Of a stretch of 64,000 nt of DNA, positions 43,249-52,373 are shown in pieces. This DNA is from WHSP01 sp964424945. Its GTDB lineage: Bacteria > Gemmatimonadota > Gemmatimonadetes > Longimicrobiales > Longimicrobiaceae. The notes beneath the pieces were generated by a model. The model had not been told where the DNA came from and did not search any database. It saw only the letters and a program-made list of their open reading frames with translations. Within the stretch, counting starts at the first letter, position 1. The number at the start of each line of letters is the position of its first letter. The DNA is taken from NCBI GenBank assembly GCA_964424945.1, contig CAYRLB010000003.1, forward strand, positions 1 to 64,000. The letters run 5' to 3'. The translations under genes and the position numbers were made by a program.

Positions 43249-43995
43249 TCAGCTCATGTACCAGCCACCATTGACGTTTATCGTCTGCCCTGTGATGAAG
43301 CTGTTGGTGGCCAGCATCAGGACGACCGAGGCGACCTCATCGACCTCGCCGAACCGGCCGACGGGAAGGAGGTCTGCCCGCGCGCGAGGATTTTCACTCA
43401 CCATCTCCGTCGCGATAAGGGCCGGGGCGATCGTGTTCACGGTGATCCCCTCCTTCGCGAGGAGGGCCGCATACGAATGCGTCAGACCGTGCATCCCCGC
43501 TTTGGATGCGGCATAGTGCGGGCCGATGACCCCTCCTAGCTGCGCAGCGACAGACGAGATGTTGATGATCCGGCCCCACCCCGCTGCCCGCATCGCAGGA
43601 AGAACCCGCTGACTCACGAGGAACGCGGACTTCAGGTTTACTGCGATCACCTCGTCCCAGTCCTCCTCCGTGATCTCGTCGATAGGCTGAGGACGGATGA
43701 TCCCGGCGTTGTTCACCAGCAGCGAAGGCGATCCAAGCTGTTCCTCCACCGCCCGGACCGCCTCATCCACCTCGCGCTGTGATGAGACGTCGGCTCGTAT
43801 TGTGAGGGCGCTCCTGCCATGGCCCCGAATCAGCGCCGCCGTTTCTTCAGCTTCCGCATCGCGCGAGCGATAGATCAGCGCCACATCGGCGCCCGCTCTC
43901 GCGAGGGCAGCAGCCGCCGCGCGCCCGATACCGCGGCTCCCGCCAGTCACGAGGGCGACTCGACCGATCAGGGGGAGTTTTTCAGGACTAGTCAT
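43249..43995 (-). CDS. Short-chain dehydrogenase/reductase (FabG-like)
   Basis: 248 residues of classical SDR: nucleotide loop TGGSRGIGRA, NNAG, the catalytic Ser (ISSVAAQ) and YAASK (Tyr/Lys), and a C-terminal INVNGGWYMS. FabG-type 3-oxoacyl-ACP reductase is the closest description, but no fatty-acid gene is adjacent and the class covers many alcohol and sugar dehydrogenases. Poor ribosome site. Confidence 0.93.
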   Translation of the reverse strand: MTSPEKLPLIGRVALVTGGSRGIGRAAAAALARAGADVALIYRSRDAEAEETAALIRGHGRSALTIRADVSSQREVDEAVRAVEEQLGSPSLLVNNAGIIRPQPIDEITEEDWDEVIAVNLKSAFLVSQRVLPAMRAAGWGRIINISSVAAQLGGVIGPHYAASKAGMHGLTHSYAALLAKEGITVNTIAPALIATEMVSENPRARADLLPVGRFGEVDEVASVVLMLATNSFITGQTINVNGGWYMS

Positions 43996-44028
43996 CGAAG
44001 GTGCCGCTCTGTCGCGGTGCTCGGGCCA

Positions 44029-44436
44029 TCAGTCGTATTCCCACCCCGAAACGCGGGTCGCCTGTTCGATCCATCCACGGATTTCCGGCTGCTGCGCTTC
44101 CTCCATCGTCCTGATCTTGATGTAGCGCGACCGCCCGCTTGACCCGAGGGGCGGGGGCGACTGGAAATCTGCGCCAGCGAGGAAGACGATGTTCACCGAC
44201 ACGTCATACGCGACCAACTCGATGATCCATCCACGCTCCGGCAAGCCGTAGTACGCCTTCTTCCACTTGATGGCGAACTGGGCATCCGGCGTCGTCTCCC
44301 GGATGAGAGCATCGAGATGGGACACGATGGGGTTCAGATCCGGCATCGTGCGCCGGATCCATTCGTCAATCTCCTCGTGGCTGTCCGATGGAACCGGCGG
44401 CTTACGTGACGACCCCGCTTTTGGTGTTTTCGGCAT
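44029..44436 (-). CDS. DUF1801 domain protein
   Basis: 135 residues, basic N-terminus (KTPKAGSSRKPP), then the DUF1801 fold with AQFAIKWKKAYYG and VNIVFLAGADF. Related small proteins (YdhG-type) occur widely with no proven role; a stress or iron-related link has been proposed for some. AGGAG is 9 bases upstream. Confidence 0.82.
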   Translation of the reverse strand: MPKTPKAGSSRKPPVPSDSHEEIDEWIRRTMPDLNPIVSHLDALIRETTPDAQFAIKWKKAYYGLPERGWIIELVAYDVSVNIVFLAGADFQSPPPLGSSGRSRYIKIRTMEEAQQPEIRGWIEQATRVSGWEYD

Positions 44437-44519
44437 TTCGGCTCTCCTCTGTCGCTGTCGCGACGGTTCGGATGATCCGGGCGTGCGGCCGCCGCTGCTA
44501 CCTCGTGCCCCTGACCGCG

Positions 44520-45506
44520 TTACCGGTTCGCGAGAAGGAAGCTTCCGATCCGATCGACCAGCTCAGGAACGACCGGCAGCGCGGGATTCGAGTAGGATGC
44601 CTGCTGTTGGGCCGGATCCGCCGGAACGCTCTTGAGGATGTGGTTCATCCCCTCGAAGATGGCGAGCTCGGCATCTGGCTGGGCCGCGTGCAGCGCGTGC
44701 GCGTCGCCTACCCCGACCTGGATGTCTGTCGTCCCGTGAACGATCAGGGTCGGGACTGTGACCTCGGCAATTTCGGCAGCCGGGTCCAGCCGCAGCCATG
44801 AAATCACGTACGGCTGAACAGTCGGCCGGTAAAGGGCATTCAGCTCGGCTGGTACATCCGCGACGGTCCGCCCCGCAAGAAGCTCCGTCAGGATCCTTTC
44901 GCTCTCGCTCCAGAGCGCAGGTGGAAGCTGGGGACGGAGCTGCTCCCGCAGCAGGTCTCCAGCAGGGCGCGCAGTGCCCGCGATCGACACGACCGAGCGG
45001 ATATCGGCAAGCTGCGCCGCCCTTATGGCGACCAGCGCACCCTCACTATGTCCGATGATGCTGACGCTCGAAAAGCGAGGATCAGCAGCGAGCAGATCGG
45101 CCCACGCTGCAGCGTCTTCGACATAAGTGTCGAATCTGAGATCCGCCTCCTCCGGTCCGGCCATCACACTCTCCGCGATTCCCCGCTTGTCATAGCGGAC
45201 CGTCGCGATGCCCTTTTCGGACAATCCCTCGGCGAGTAGACGCAGGCTATTGTTCTGGCCGGGGATAGCGGGGCTGTTGCCATTCCGGTCTGTCGGGCCG
45301 GAGCCGGCAATGATCAGCGCAACCGGGAGCGGGCCTGCTCCCCCGGGGAGACGTAACGTTCCATGGATCACGCCAGTGGCAGTCTCGAGCTGCACGGGAA
45401 GCTCGGTGGGCCCCGCCGACGGGTCCATCCGAGCGCCCCCTTCGGGAGTGCTGGCACAGGCCGCCGCGATCGCAAGCGCGGCGATACTCAAGAGTAGAGT
45501 CCTCAT
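44520..45506 (-). CDS. Alpha/beta hydrolase lipoprotein
   Basis: 328 residues. The leader IAALAIAAAC ends in a lipobox Cys. The hydrolase fold is shown by IIAGSGPTDRNGNSP (oxyanion region), the nucleophile elbow GHSEG, and late Asp (VHGTTDIQV) and His (GMNHIL) of the triad. This is the esterase/peptidase-like family close to YuxL or bile-acid acyl hydrolase-type proteins; substrate unknown. Periplasm-facing. Confidence 0.86.
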   Translation of the reverse strand: MRTLLLSIAALAIAAACASTPEGGARMDPSAGPTELPVQLETATGVIHGTLRLPGGAGPLPVALIIAGSGPTDRNGNSPAIPGQNNSLRLLAEGLSEKGIATVRYDKRGIAESVMAGPEEADLRFDTYVEDAAAWADLLAADPRFSSVSIIGHSEGALVAIRAAQLADIRSVVSIAGTARPAGDLLREQLRPQLPPALWSESERILTELLAGRTVADVPAELNALYRPTVQPYVISWLRLDPAAEIAEVTVPTLIVHGTTDIQVGVGDAHALHAAQPDAELAIFEGMNHILKSVPADPAQQQASYSNPALPVVPELVDRIGSFLLANR

Positions 45507-45560
45507 CTCTGTATTACGGATGCAATTCTCAGGACGCAGTAAGATTGGCTATCGAACGGC

Positions 45561-45917
45561 TCAGACACACCGCAGTATCTTCTCCATCTTCCTTCCCTTC
45601 GCAAGCTCATCGATCAGCTTGTCCAGGTAGCGGATCTTCTGCATCAGCGGGTCCTCGATGTCCTCCACGCGAACGCCACAGACGACACCCTTTATTAGGT
45701 TGACATCGGGGTTGAGGAGGGGCGCTTCCGCGAAGAAGGCTTCGAAATCGACCTCGCGGTCGATCTGGCCCTGCAGCTCTTCTGCACTGTAGCCCGTCAG
45801 CCAGATGATGATTTCGTCGACTTCCGCCCGGGTTCGGCCCTTCTTCTCGGCTTTCCTGACGTAGAGCGGATAAACCCCGGAAAACTTCATCCTGAAGACG
45901 CGATGATTCGTACTCAC
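45561..45917 (-). CDS. DUF2200 protein
   Basis: 118 residues, soluble, mostly helical: VFRMKFSGVYPLYVRKAEKKGRT, then EVDEIIIWLTGY, and a C-terminal MQKIRYLDKLIDELAKG. This matches the DUF2200 family (YdeI-like small proteins), function unknown. Starts with GTG; AGGAG 5 bases upstream. Confidence 0.85.
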   Translation of the reverse strand: MSTNHRVFRMKFSGVYPLYVRKAEKKGRTRAEVDEIIIWLTGYSAEELQGQIDREVDFEAFFAEAPLLNPDVNLIKGVVCGVRVEDIEDPLMQKIRYLDKLIDELAKGRKMEKILRCV

Positions 45918-46054
45918 GGTCGCTCCTGTGGCATGGCCGGGCCCGGTGTTCGGAGACGGCTGATCGAAGCCACCACCGTCACCATGAAGCTGAAAGTGCT
46001 GACGAGCGACGGGAGACGCCTCGGAGCCGATCCTGGCGACGCGCGAAGAGCCTG

Positions 46055-46345
46055 TCAGCGCTCTCCCAGGAAGCGCTTCGCCACGCGGATATAGCGCCGG
46101 TTCTGGTCCGGTTCAGGAAGTGCCTGTTCCTCTTCGAGGAGGCGGCGAACGTGTCGATGAAGCCGTGGCTCACCCCATCGATAGCCGGTGGCGGCCTCTG
46201 CACTTGGCGTGTTCGCGTCGCGTGCGGCTTCCAGAAGGGCGCGGGCTGCGGCCGCATCGAACGATGGATGGTCGGGTGGGGGCAATCCGAAGCGCCCGGG
46301 TGGCGTATGGTCGCCTGCGTCTTCCCGCACGAAGGCTCGAGACAT
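46055..46345 (-). CDS. Small hypothetical protein
   Basis: 96 residues, start at ATG 46345 because GGAGG lies 6 bases upstream (the ATG at 46351 touches it). Central LPPPDHPSFDAAAARALLEAAR and a basic C-terminus (RRYIRVAKRFLGER). Pro/Ala/Arg-rich, no membrane segment, no family recognised. It ends 137 bases before the DUF2200 start on the same strand. Confidence 0.6.
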   Translation of the reverse strand: MSRAFVREDAGDHTPPGRFGLPPPDHPSFDAAAARALLEAARDANTPSAEAATGYRWGEPRLHRHVRRLLEEEQALPEPDQNRRYIRVAKRFLGER

Positions 46346-46445
46346 CGTCATCCTCCAGAAAACAACCGTAGGATCTGCTGCTCTCCGACGCCGCGCGGAA
46401 GTCGGCCCCGTCACCCCGTCACCCCGTCTGCACCGGCGAATGCGG

Positions 46446-46748
46446 TCAGGCGGGGATCGGCGTACACTCCTGATAGCTGGTGTCGGGCAGCTCGAAAAGC
46501 GCCTTGCCCTGGTGCTCCCAGTAGGTGTTGGCGCCATCACTGAACCTCGCGCCCGATGCAGAAATCGCGATCGGGAGCGTGAACGTCCTTCCTCCTGATG
46601 ATACTTCGGCCGTGTCACCGCGAAAGGTGACGGTGAGACGGCTCTCTCCACACTCGTACTCCACCCGTCGCTCCTGGGGTCCCCCTCCCGAACATCCTGA
46701 CGTCAGGGTCAGGAGGGTCGCCGCGAGGATCATCATGGGAAGGCGCAT
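46446..46748 (-). CDS. MliC-like lysozyme-inhibitor lipoprotein
   Basis: 100 residues, lipobox LTSGC. The mature domain keeps MliC features: VEYECGESRLTV, GRTFTLP, SASGARFSDG and YWEHQGKALFE. Such proteins inhibit host c-type lysozyme in pathogens and free-living bacteria. GGAG precedes the ATG. Confidence 0.86.
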   Translation of the reverse strand: MRLPMMILAATLLTLTSGCSGGGPQERRVEYECGESRLTVTFRGDTAEVSSGGRTFTLPIAISASGARFSDGANTYWEHQGKALFELPDTSYQECTPIPA

Positions 46749-46841
46749 CCGAACTCCGGGTTCGTGGTGGCTCCGTTCCAGCCCTGCTGCATATGGGGGA
46801 CCGGAAGCTCGCGCAGCGTCCTGTTCCGCCCGGGCTGATCC

Positions 46842-47213
46842 TCAGAAGGGCTTGTAGATCGCCATGTAGGCTGCCGTCCCGCCAAGCAGCGGAAGCAACA
46901 GCAGAAGCGGCATCGCGGCGCGAGGAAATCTGAAGGGCAGGAATGCCGCAGCCACGAGAATCCCCCAGATGATCACCTTCGCCCAGATCCAGCCCTGCCA
47001 GCTCGTTCCCCTGACGATGCCGAGTCTGGCAAGCATTCCGAACCCTCCGAGGAGGATCAGGAAGACACCCAACCCGTGGAAGGCTCCGGCAAGGCGCCGC
47101 ATCCCGCCTGGCCGCGTCTCCGCGCTGCTCATCGCGACCATGCAGCCGAGCCCCGCCATCAGAAGGACGATACCGACGATATGAACAACGTTGTAAAGCT
47201 GAAACGAGAACAT
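46842..47213 (-). CDS. Four-helix membrane protein
   Basis: 123 residues with four hydrophobic segments (near 5-25, 45-65, 70-95 and 100-120): VVHIVGIVLLMAGLGCM, GVFLILLGGFGML, KVIIWGILVAAAFLP and LLLLLPLLGGTAAYM. Resembles small SirB/UPF0233-like membrane proteins but I cannot name it. The start at 47213 is used since the longer one (47243) adds a polar stretch. Divergent from the VKOR gene. Confidence 0.75.
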   Translation of the reverse strand: MFSFQLYNVVHIVGIVLLMAGLGCMVAMSSAETRPGGMRRLAGAFHGLGVFLILLGGFGMLARLGIVRGTSWQGWIWAKVIIWGILVAAAFLPFRFPRAAMPLLLLLPLLGGTAAYMAIYKPF

Positions 47214-47422
47214 GGCCGTCGTTGGATTTGAAAGATCGCGCAAAAGTGTGTCCCGCCTGATCGCCCGGGACGAACCTTCGCATGGAAGCTAATCTTTCCC
47301 CCGCGTGGGTACCAGCCGACGGGAAGCGACCCCGGGAACTCGCCCTGAGGGGAGGGGTTATCGCTGAGGACGCTACCTCACCCTTCCTCCGACGCCGTGT
47401 ATACCGCAACCCAGGACCGCCG

Positions 47423-47923
47423 ATGACGAGCCCTCTCTATCCCTATGCGTACCGGGTGGGAATCGCTGCCATAAGCACGATTTCGGGGGCGGTCGCGCTC
47501 TATCTGCACCTCTGGAAGCGATCGTACCTCCAGCTGACGGAGGCGGCGCTGGCGGCGGGCGACTTCGCGACACTCCAGTGCGCCATCGGCGGTGGCTGCA
47601 TGACGGTCCAGATGAGCGCGTACGGATGGTTCATGGGGTTGGATGTCGCTCTTATCGGAGCGCTCGGGTACACGGCAATCCTTCTCGTGGCGCTGCTCGG
47701 GCTCGTTCCGCGCTGGCTTCACGCCCGCTGGCCCACCATCGTTCTGATAGGCCTCATCGCCCCGGCGGTGCTCTTCACCGTGCGCCTGAAATACGCCGAG
47801 TTCTATCTGATGCGGACGTTCTGCTCGTGGTGCGCCGTATCGGCGATTTCGATAACGGTCTGCGCGGTTCTCGTGTACCTCGATGCGCGGCGGCTGCGGC
47901 ACAGTAGCGCCAATGTCCGATAG
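47423..47923 (+). CDS. Vitamin K epoxide reductase (VKOR) family protein
   Basis: 166 residues, about 4-5 membrane segments. A loop pair of cysteines (QCAIGGGC) sits before the conserved Ser/Gly/Tyr (MSAYGW, GALGYT), and the redox pair CSWC lies in the last helices (RTFCSWCAVSA). Bacterial VKOR oxidises DsbA-like proteins, replacing DsbB, using quinone. The start at 47423 (MTSPLYPY) matches the membrane fold; the longer frame is Arg-rich. No thioredoxin fusion is present. Confidence 0.88.
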   Translation: MTSPLYPYAYRVGIAAISTISGAVALYLHLWKRSYLQLTEAALAAGDFATLQCAIGGGCMTVQMSAYGWFMGLDVALIGALGYTAILLVALLGLVPRWLHARWPTIVLIGLIAPAVLFTVRLKYAEFYLMRTFCSWCAVSAISITVCAVLVYLDARRLRHSSANVR

Positions 47924-47946
47924 AAAAGCACCACTTTCAGCGGCCT

Positions 47947-48189
47947 TCAGTCAGTGGCCGCGCCGCTCTGCTTCCGTGTCCAGAGAAGCTGAAACTCGAG
48001 CTCTTCCTCATCACCCGACCGCTCGTGCTCGACGTTGAATTCGGCGTCAGCGGGGATACGGAGCCGCTCTCCCGCTACCTGAATCGTGAAAGGCTGCTCC
48101 GCCTCGATCGAATCGGCCAGCCGACGAAGCTTGGCAACGAACTGGGAGCGTGAGTACGTCTTCGTAAGGTCGCGATCGGAAGTCGACAT
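47947..48189 (-). CDS. Amphi-Trp domain protein
   Basis: 80 residues: a helix (SRSQFVAKLRRLADSIE) and a beta hairpin with RIPADAEFNVEHE and the paired aromatic segment ELEFQLLWTRK that defines amphi-Trp proteins. Function unknown; often near electron-transport or stress genes. Confidence 0.84.
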   Translation of the reverse strand: MSTSDRDLTKTYSRSQFVAKLRRLADSIEAEQPFTIQVAGERLRIPADAEFNVEHERSGDEEELEFQLLWTRKQSGAATD

Positions 48190-48336
48190 GGTTTCTGCGT
48201 CGAAGTAGAAGAAGACACGTGTGGACGAGCAGCCTAGGGATCCGCTCGTTCTTAAGCAGCCTCACGGCTGCGCCCGTTACGGCACGATATGCTCTCCGGT
48301 CAGGAAGATCGACGGGACGCGCAATCTGATCTTCTT

Positions 48337-48750
48337 TCAGCCCGCCCGAACCAGACTCGCGAGCGCCCGGAACTTTCCTGACGCCTCCTCGAGCTGCGCG
48401 AAATACGGCTCCTTCTGCTGCGCGTCCGTCACATCCTGCAGCCCGATGGCGACCCTCTCCACATTGTACGCGGAGTGCAGGGTTTCACCGAGCTCTGTTG
48501 CGCGCTGTTCACCAAGCTCGACGGCGACGAGCTCCGGAAGCGATCGTGCATATTCGGAGAGCTCGCCACACCGACCGTGGGGCACGCCGCCGGCCCGAAT
48601 CTCTGTCGCAACCGCTTCCAGGCACTCGCTTATCGAGTCGAACAGCTGTGCCATGTCTCCGCGCCGTTCCCGGCTCGCACTGCGAAGCTGGTCCGACATG
48701 CCGAGGAGTGACCGGGCGACGTCGAGGATCGTGCCGAAGATATCCAGCAT
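48337..48750 (-). CDS. Hypothetical helical protein
   Basis: 137 residues, all-helical appearance, Glu/Arg/Ala rich: FGTILDVARSLLG, RGDMAQLFDSISECLE, AVELGEQRATELGETL. I use the ATG at 48750; the frame reaches 48840 but overlaps DUF202. No family or motif recognised. Possibly related to stress adaptors by its context only. Confidence 0.55.
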   Translation of the reverse strand: MLDIFGTILDVARSLLGMSDQLRSASRERRGDMAQLFDSISECLEAVATEIRAGGVPHGRCGELSEYARSLPELVAVELGEQRATELGETLHSAYNVERVAIGLQDVTDAQQKEPYFAQLEEASGKFRALASLVRAG

Positions 48751-48836
48751 GAGCGTTCGTAGTAGCGAGGGGGAACGATCCGGAGCAGAGGTGGCTGCCG
48801 ACTGCCAGCTTCCTTGAAGTGAGCAGCGGGAAACGC

Positions 48837-49217
48837 TCAACCCGGCGGGTGAGAGGCTTCCCGATCGGCAATGTGCTGACGGATGCGGATGAAGCGCCAG
48901 AGACCGATGGGAAGCGTCGCGATGCCGAGCGCGAGCAGCGTCCCCCCACCGACCTGCGCCGCTGGTGTGCCGAGGAAGCCGAGGATACCGGCGCCTGTCG
49001 CAATGAGCGCCAGCCCCGTACGGATGTAGGCGAGCAGAGTACGCTCGTTCGCCAGTTGAGTGCGGTCCACCGCCAGCCGATCGCGCAGTTCGGCTTCGGG
49101 CTCCGCCCTCGCCCCGTCCCCGATCTCCCGAAACGTTTCCGGACCGATCATCTCCCCCATCTCCGCAGCCCGCTCCCGATTGTCCGTCGCAGTAGCCGGT
49201 CCGGCCGGCGTGGCCAC
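48837..49217 (-). CDS. DUF202 membrane protein
   Basis: 126 residues. AVDRTQLANERTLLAYIRTGLALI is the diagnostic DUF202 signature, followed by two membrane segments (GAGILGFLGT, LALGIATLPIGLWRF). Role unknown; homologues (YidH) are inner-membrane proteins. The GTG start is uncertain; ATG at 49160 or slightly later would still keep the core. Confidence 0.87.
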   Translation of the reverse strand: MATPAGPATATDNRERAAEMGEMIGPETFREIGDGARAEPEAELRDRLAVDRTQLANERTLLAYIRTGLALIATGAGILGFLGTPAAQVGGGTLLALGIATLPIGLWRFIRIRQHIADREASHPPG

Positions 49218-49253
49218 TCTGCTCTCGCGCGATCCGCCAAGAAGAATCCTCTA

Positions 49254-49676
49254 CTACAGTACGAGGCGGAAATGATGTGATGCAATCGCCATCCGCTTCC
49301 TCAGATAGAAGCGGTGAGCATCGAATCGCTGGACGCCTGAATCGAGCTCCAGCGTCTGGCAGCCAGCCGCGCGAGCGCGGTCGACGAGCCAGTCGAAGAG
49401 AGTATCGCCGAATCCGCGTGAACGCCCACCGCCATCTGTGACGAGGTCATCGACATACAGGATTCGCCCGCTCGCCAGATTGTCGAGTTCACGATAGCCG
49501 GCAACCGCGCGAACGGCACCATCCTCCTCCAGCATCGCGAGATGGAAGCCACCTTCCATCTGCCTCCGCACGGTCGGGACGAACATCGACTCGACGAGGT
49601 GGGGCCGAAGCTGGATCATCACCGGAAAACAGCGGGCGATATCCTCGTCGGAAGCGGCATTCCGGATCGCGATCAT
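49254..49676 (-). CDS. GNAT-family acetyltransferase
   Basis: 140 residues. N-terminal IRNAASDEDIARCFPVMIQLRP and an acetyl-CoA loop GRSRGFGDTLFDWL, then LELDSGVQRFDAHRFY, fit the small single-domain GNAT family. Start chosen at 49676 because AGGGAGA lies just upstream and it opens the domain. Substrate unknown. Confidence 0.87.
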   Translation of the reverse strand: MIAIRNAASDEDIARCFPVMIQLRPHLVESMFVPTVRRQMEGGFHLAMLEEDGAVRAVAGYRELDNLASGRILYVDDLVTDGGGRSRGFGDTLFDWLVDRARAAGCQTLELDSGVQRFDAHRFYLRKRMAIASHHFRLVL

Positions 49677-49787
49677 TCTCCCTTGGGTTGAGTGGATCTG
49701 CGTGGCCGTCCGCGGTTTCCCACGCCCGGGTTCCGCGGACGGACATGCCCTCATGCCGGAGAAGATCACCTTCGCGGCGCCATCCCG

Positions 49788-50822
49788 CTACTGCAGATTC
49801 TTGCTCCTGACCGTCCAGGACGCGTCGCCGCACAGCCCGCAGTCCGCCCCGATGAACTGACGCGAGGCAGCGGTATCGCCCTTCAGATGCCAGTTCAGCC
49901 AGGCAACCGTTGCGACGCCGAACGCACCGCCATGATCGTGAAGGAAGGTTGCGGGATAGTGTCCGACATTCTGGCTTCCGAAGAAGACCGGAACGTGGTT
50001 GATGCGTTCGAAATCGTCCACCGCATTCGTATAGGCGATATCGTCCGGCCCGCCGACCAGGTACGCCACAGGGCTATGGAGCTCGCTCAGACGATCCTTC
50101 GTCATCGAGGACATGGGGGACGCGGCCGCTGGACGAGCGCCACCGCCGGGTGCACCCGCCGCAGGCTGAGGCGGGGCAGCGTTCGCCGGCGCACCCGCGG
50201 CCCGCCCTGCCGGAAGGACGCCGCTATTCAGGATGATGGACGTCTTCACTCGCGGATCGCCCGACACATCGAGCGCCTGGATCCCGCCACATGAATGTCC
50301 GATCACGGCGATGTTCTCGCGGTCGATCTTCTGGAAGTATTCGCTCCCCTGCTGCCCATCCTGCGCGATGGCCCATGCGACGCCGTCGAAAAGCTGACTC
50401 GACGTGGTTCCGCTCCCTGTCTCGCCACTCCCCATCACCAGAGAAGACGCCGCCGGCCCGATCGCTACCACGAGATAGCCGTGGGAGGCGAGTTCGGCCA
50501 GGAAGTTCCGGTACTCGCCGGAGTTGTTCCGGCATGCGCCATTCCCCCATGCGACGATCGGCAGCCGGTTGTTCGGGCCGAAGGGCGACAGGTCGGCCGG
50601 ACGATAGATCGTGTGCGTGGCGAGGCCGGGCTCCCCGGCCAGGACCGCCGGATATCGCCCGGTTCCACCATCGCCGACCGTCACCATGATCCGCTGCAGC
50701 TGCCCACTCGGTGCCTGGAAGGACACTGTGCCAACGAGGGATGGTGCAGGCTGTTGCGCCGTCAGGATGGCCGGCACGAACGAACCAGCCACCAGGAGGG
50801 AGAAGAGTGCTCGCTTGTTCAT
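49788..50822 (-). CDS. Exported alpha/beta hydrolase (dienelactone/chlorophyllase-like)
   Basis: 344 residues with a signal peptide (LFSLLVAGSFVPAILTAQ). Strand and nucleophile motif is IVAWGNGACRNNSGEY and GHSCGGIQAL; the late His/Asp region is FGSQNVGHYPATFLHDHGG. A Pro/Ala/Gly-rich linker (APPQPAAGAPGGGARP) splits the fold. Related to PET-hydrolase-like/dienelactone lineages that cleave ester or carbonyl substrates. Start set at ATG 50822 at the leader. Confidence 0.84.
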   Translation of the reverse strand: MNKRALFSLLVAGSFVPAILTAQQPAPSLVGTVSFQAPSGQLQRIMVTVGDGGTGRYPAVLAGEPGLATHTIYRPADLSPFGPNNRLPIVAWGNGACRNNSGEYRNFLAELASHGYLVVAIGPAASSLVMGSGETGSGTTSSQLFDGVAWAIAQDGQQGSEYFQKIDRENIAVIGHSCGGIQALDVSGDPRVKTSIILNSGVLPAGRAAGAPANAAPPQPAAGAPGGGARPAAASPMSSMTKDRLSELHSPVAYLVGGPDDIAYTNAVDDFERINHVPVFFGSQNVGHYPATFLHDHGGAFGVATVAWLNWHLKGDTAASRQFIGADCGLCGDASWTVRSKNLQ

Positions 50823-50998
50823 TATCGACGGGCTCCCGATTGGAATGGAGGAGGGACCGGCAGGAGGTGTGACGACCTTCCCGAGTAGGTTGTGCTTGGA
50901 TTTCCTGAGTGTCAACCGTGGCTGTCTTCGATGTGGGCCCGTACGCATCCTGCGAGGCGCAGTGAAAGCTATCCGGACGGGCGTTGTGAGGACGCGCT

Positions 50999-51205
50999 CT
51001 AGCTCGACCCGGAGTCGAGGCACTTCACGCACCACAATTCCTGCCCGATGAAGCGCATCCGACCATCGGCCGTCTGCACCCATGGCCGGTTCTGCCAGGG
51101 TGGATCATGACGGACATGCTGCGTGTGCCCGCACTCCAGATCTGCCACCCAGTGCAGCTCATCGTCCTGATGAAAGTCTACGATCCGTCGCTTGATGCCC
51201 TTCAA
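50999..51205 (-). CDS. DUF3565 protein
   Basis: 68 residues. IVDFHQDDELHWVADLECGHTQHVRHDPPW and a C-terminal CVKCLDSG give a Cys/His set for a small zinc-binding fold, the DUF3565 family. The long frame to 51430 would overlap the next gene and is not used. A TTG at 51205 starts just before the domain; no clear ribosome site, so the exact start is uncertain. Family function unknown. Confidence 0.75.
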   Translation of the reverse strand: MKGIKRRIVDFHQDDELHWVADLECGHTQHVRHDPPWQNRPWVQTADGRMRFIGQELWCVKCLDSGSS

Positions 51206-51261
51206 GAGGTTCTGCTGTTCGTTGCAGGCGATGGAGTTCTGCCCGTGTGTGGAGCAGAGCG

Positions 51262-51753
51262 CTACGTCGTCTTCCTCCGGCGGAATCCGAACACAGAGGC
51301 CATCAGCCTGCCCCAGTAGTAGCCGGCTGCCAGAGAGAAGATCAGGCCGATCGCCAGCGATGGAAGGAGAAAGAATGCGGCCTCTTCGAACCATGGCGGG
51401 CTGAACTGCGGGTGCCGGGCATTCGCCCACTGGAAGGTCTGGAAGAGGGCCATCCCCGGCCAGACCAGCAGGCCGAATCCGAACACTCCGCGGCCGTACA
51501 CGAACGCGGCGTGGGGGTCAGCCCGATTCTCCATGAGCTGCCCCCGGAATCTCCGCCAGAGCCAAAGGTCCGCGTGGACGACAAGGACGAGAAGCACCAA
51601 CCCCAGCGCCAGGCTCAGCGGTTCCGCACCTCCGCGTCCGGTGCGCCAGAGCGTGACGACACCGCCGACGAACAACGCCACCATCCACCTTCTTGATGGG
51701 ACCGCGAGGAAGGCGTCGAGGCGTTGCCAGAAAACAGATGTCGGCTCAAGCAC
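51262..51753 (-). CDS. Membrane protein, four segments
   Basis: 163 residues with four hydrophobic spans (MVALFVGGVVTL, LALGLVLLVLVV, VFGFGLLVWPGMALF and AAFFLLPSLAIGLIFSLAAG). Basic N-terminal cytosolic side. No family recognised. Its start overlaps the stop of the next gene upstream by 8 bases, so the two membrane proteins are co-translated. Confidence 0.72.
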   Translation of the reverse strand: MLEPTSVFWQRLDAFLAVPSRRWMVALFVGGVVTLWRTGRGGAEPLSLALGLVLLVLVVHADLWLWRRFRGQLMENRADPHAAFVYGRGVFGFGLLVWPGMALFQTFQWANARHPQFSPPWFEEAAFFLLPSLAIGLIFSLAAGYYWGRLMASVFGFRRRKTT

Positions 51754-52030
51754 CCGCGGAGTCGGCGCGCGGCTCGAATGTCACCTCGATCCCGCCCGTG
51801 AAGGAGGCTATGAGGTTGTAAACTGCCAGCATCAGAGCGGTAGTGAAGAAGCCGATCAGGCCGTAGAACACAGGGAACACTGCCGCCATCCATATCGGCA
51901 GACTTGCACTTGGATCGACAAGGCTGGCGATCCAAAAGAATGGAGTCACAACCAGGCCGATGATGGCGTACACCACTGCGAGCACAAACGACGTCTGAAG
52001 GACGGACACCCGGCTGATACGCTGTGTCAT
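51746..52030 (-). CDS. Small two- to three-helix membrane protein
   Basis: 94 residues from ATG 52030. Hydrophobic spans TSFVLAVVYAIIGLVVTPFFWIA and AAVFPVFYGLIGFFTTALMLAVYNLIA with a beta-like tail (GGIEVTFEP). Resembles DUF3566-type actinobacterial proteins loosely. Overlaps the following gene by 8 bases. Confidence 0.72.
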   Translation of the reverse strand: MTQRISRVSVLQTSFVLAVVYAIIGLVVTPFFWIASLVDPSASLPIWMAAVFPVFYGLIGFFTTALMLAVYNLIASFTGGIEVTFEPRADSAGA

Positions 52031-52373
52031 GGCTCTGGCGAGTGTGGGTTGAGGAGGGCACTGCTGGGGCTGGCGGTCTGCCGGGATCAGCGGGACGCTG
52101 ATGGAAGGCGTGGGGCGCACCGCTTCGGCAAGCTGGACTGTCCGTCTCCTACTGTCAACCGTGCAAGGCTGAACAGCACTCGCGGGAAGTCACATCCCTG
52201 GTATGCGGAGCCGTCGATTGCCCGTCAATTGTTGTCCTCGCGGACCGGAGAGCCTATCCTCCCGCATCCATCGGAGCGTCCATCCTCGTGCGGCTCTCGG
52301 GCTGCCAACCGGTCGAGAGGGGTCCGGCGAGGTGACGCATCCAGTACCCCGTGGGCATCTTTCAGGAGAAACA
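52031..52373. other. Intergenic, 343 bases, nothing supported except the DUF1080 leader
   Basis: Divergent starts flank it. I see no tRNA, strong promoter, repeat or small frame with a ribosome site. CAGGAGAA at its right end serves the gene at 52374. Confidence 0.5.
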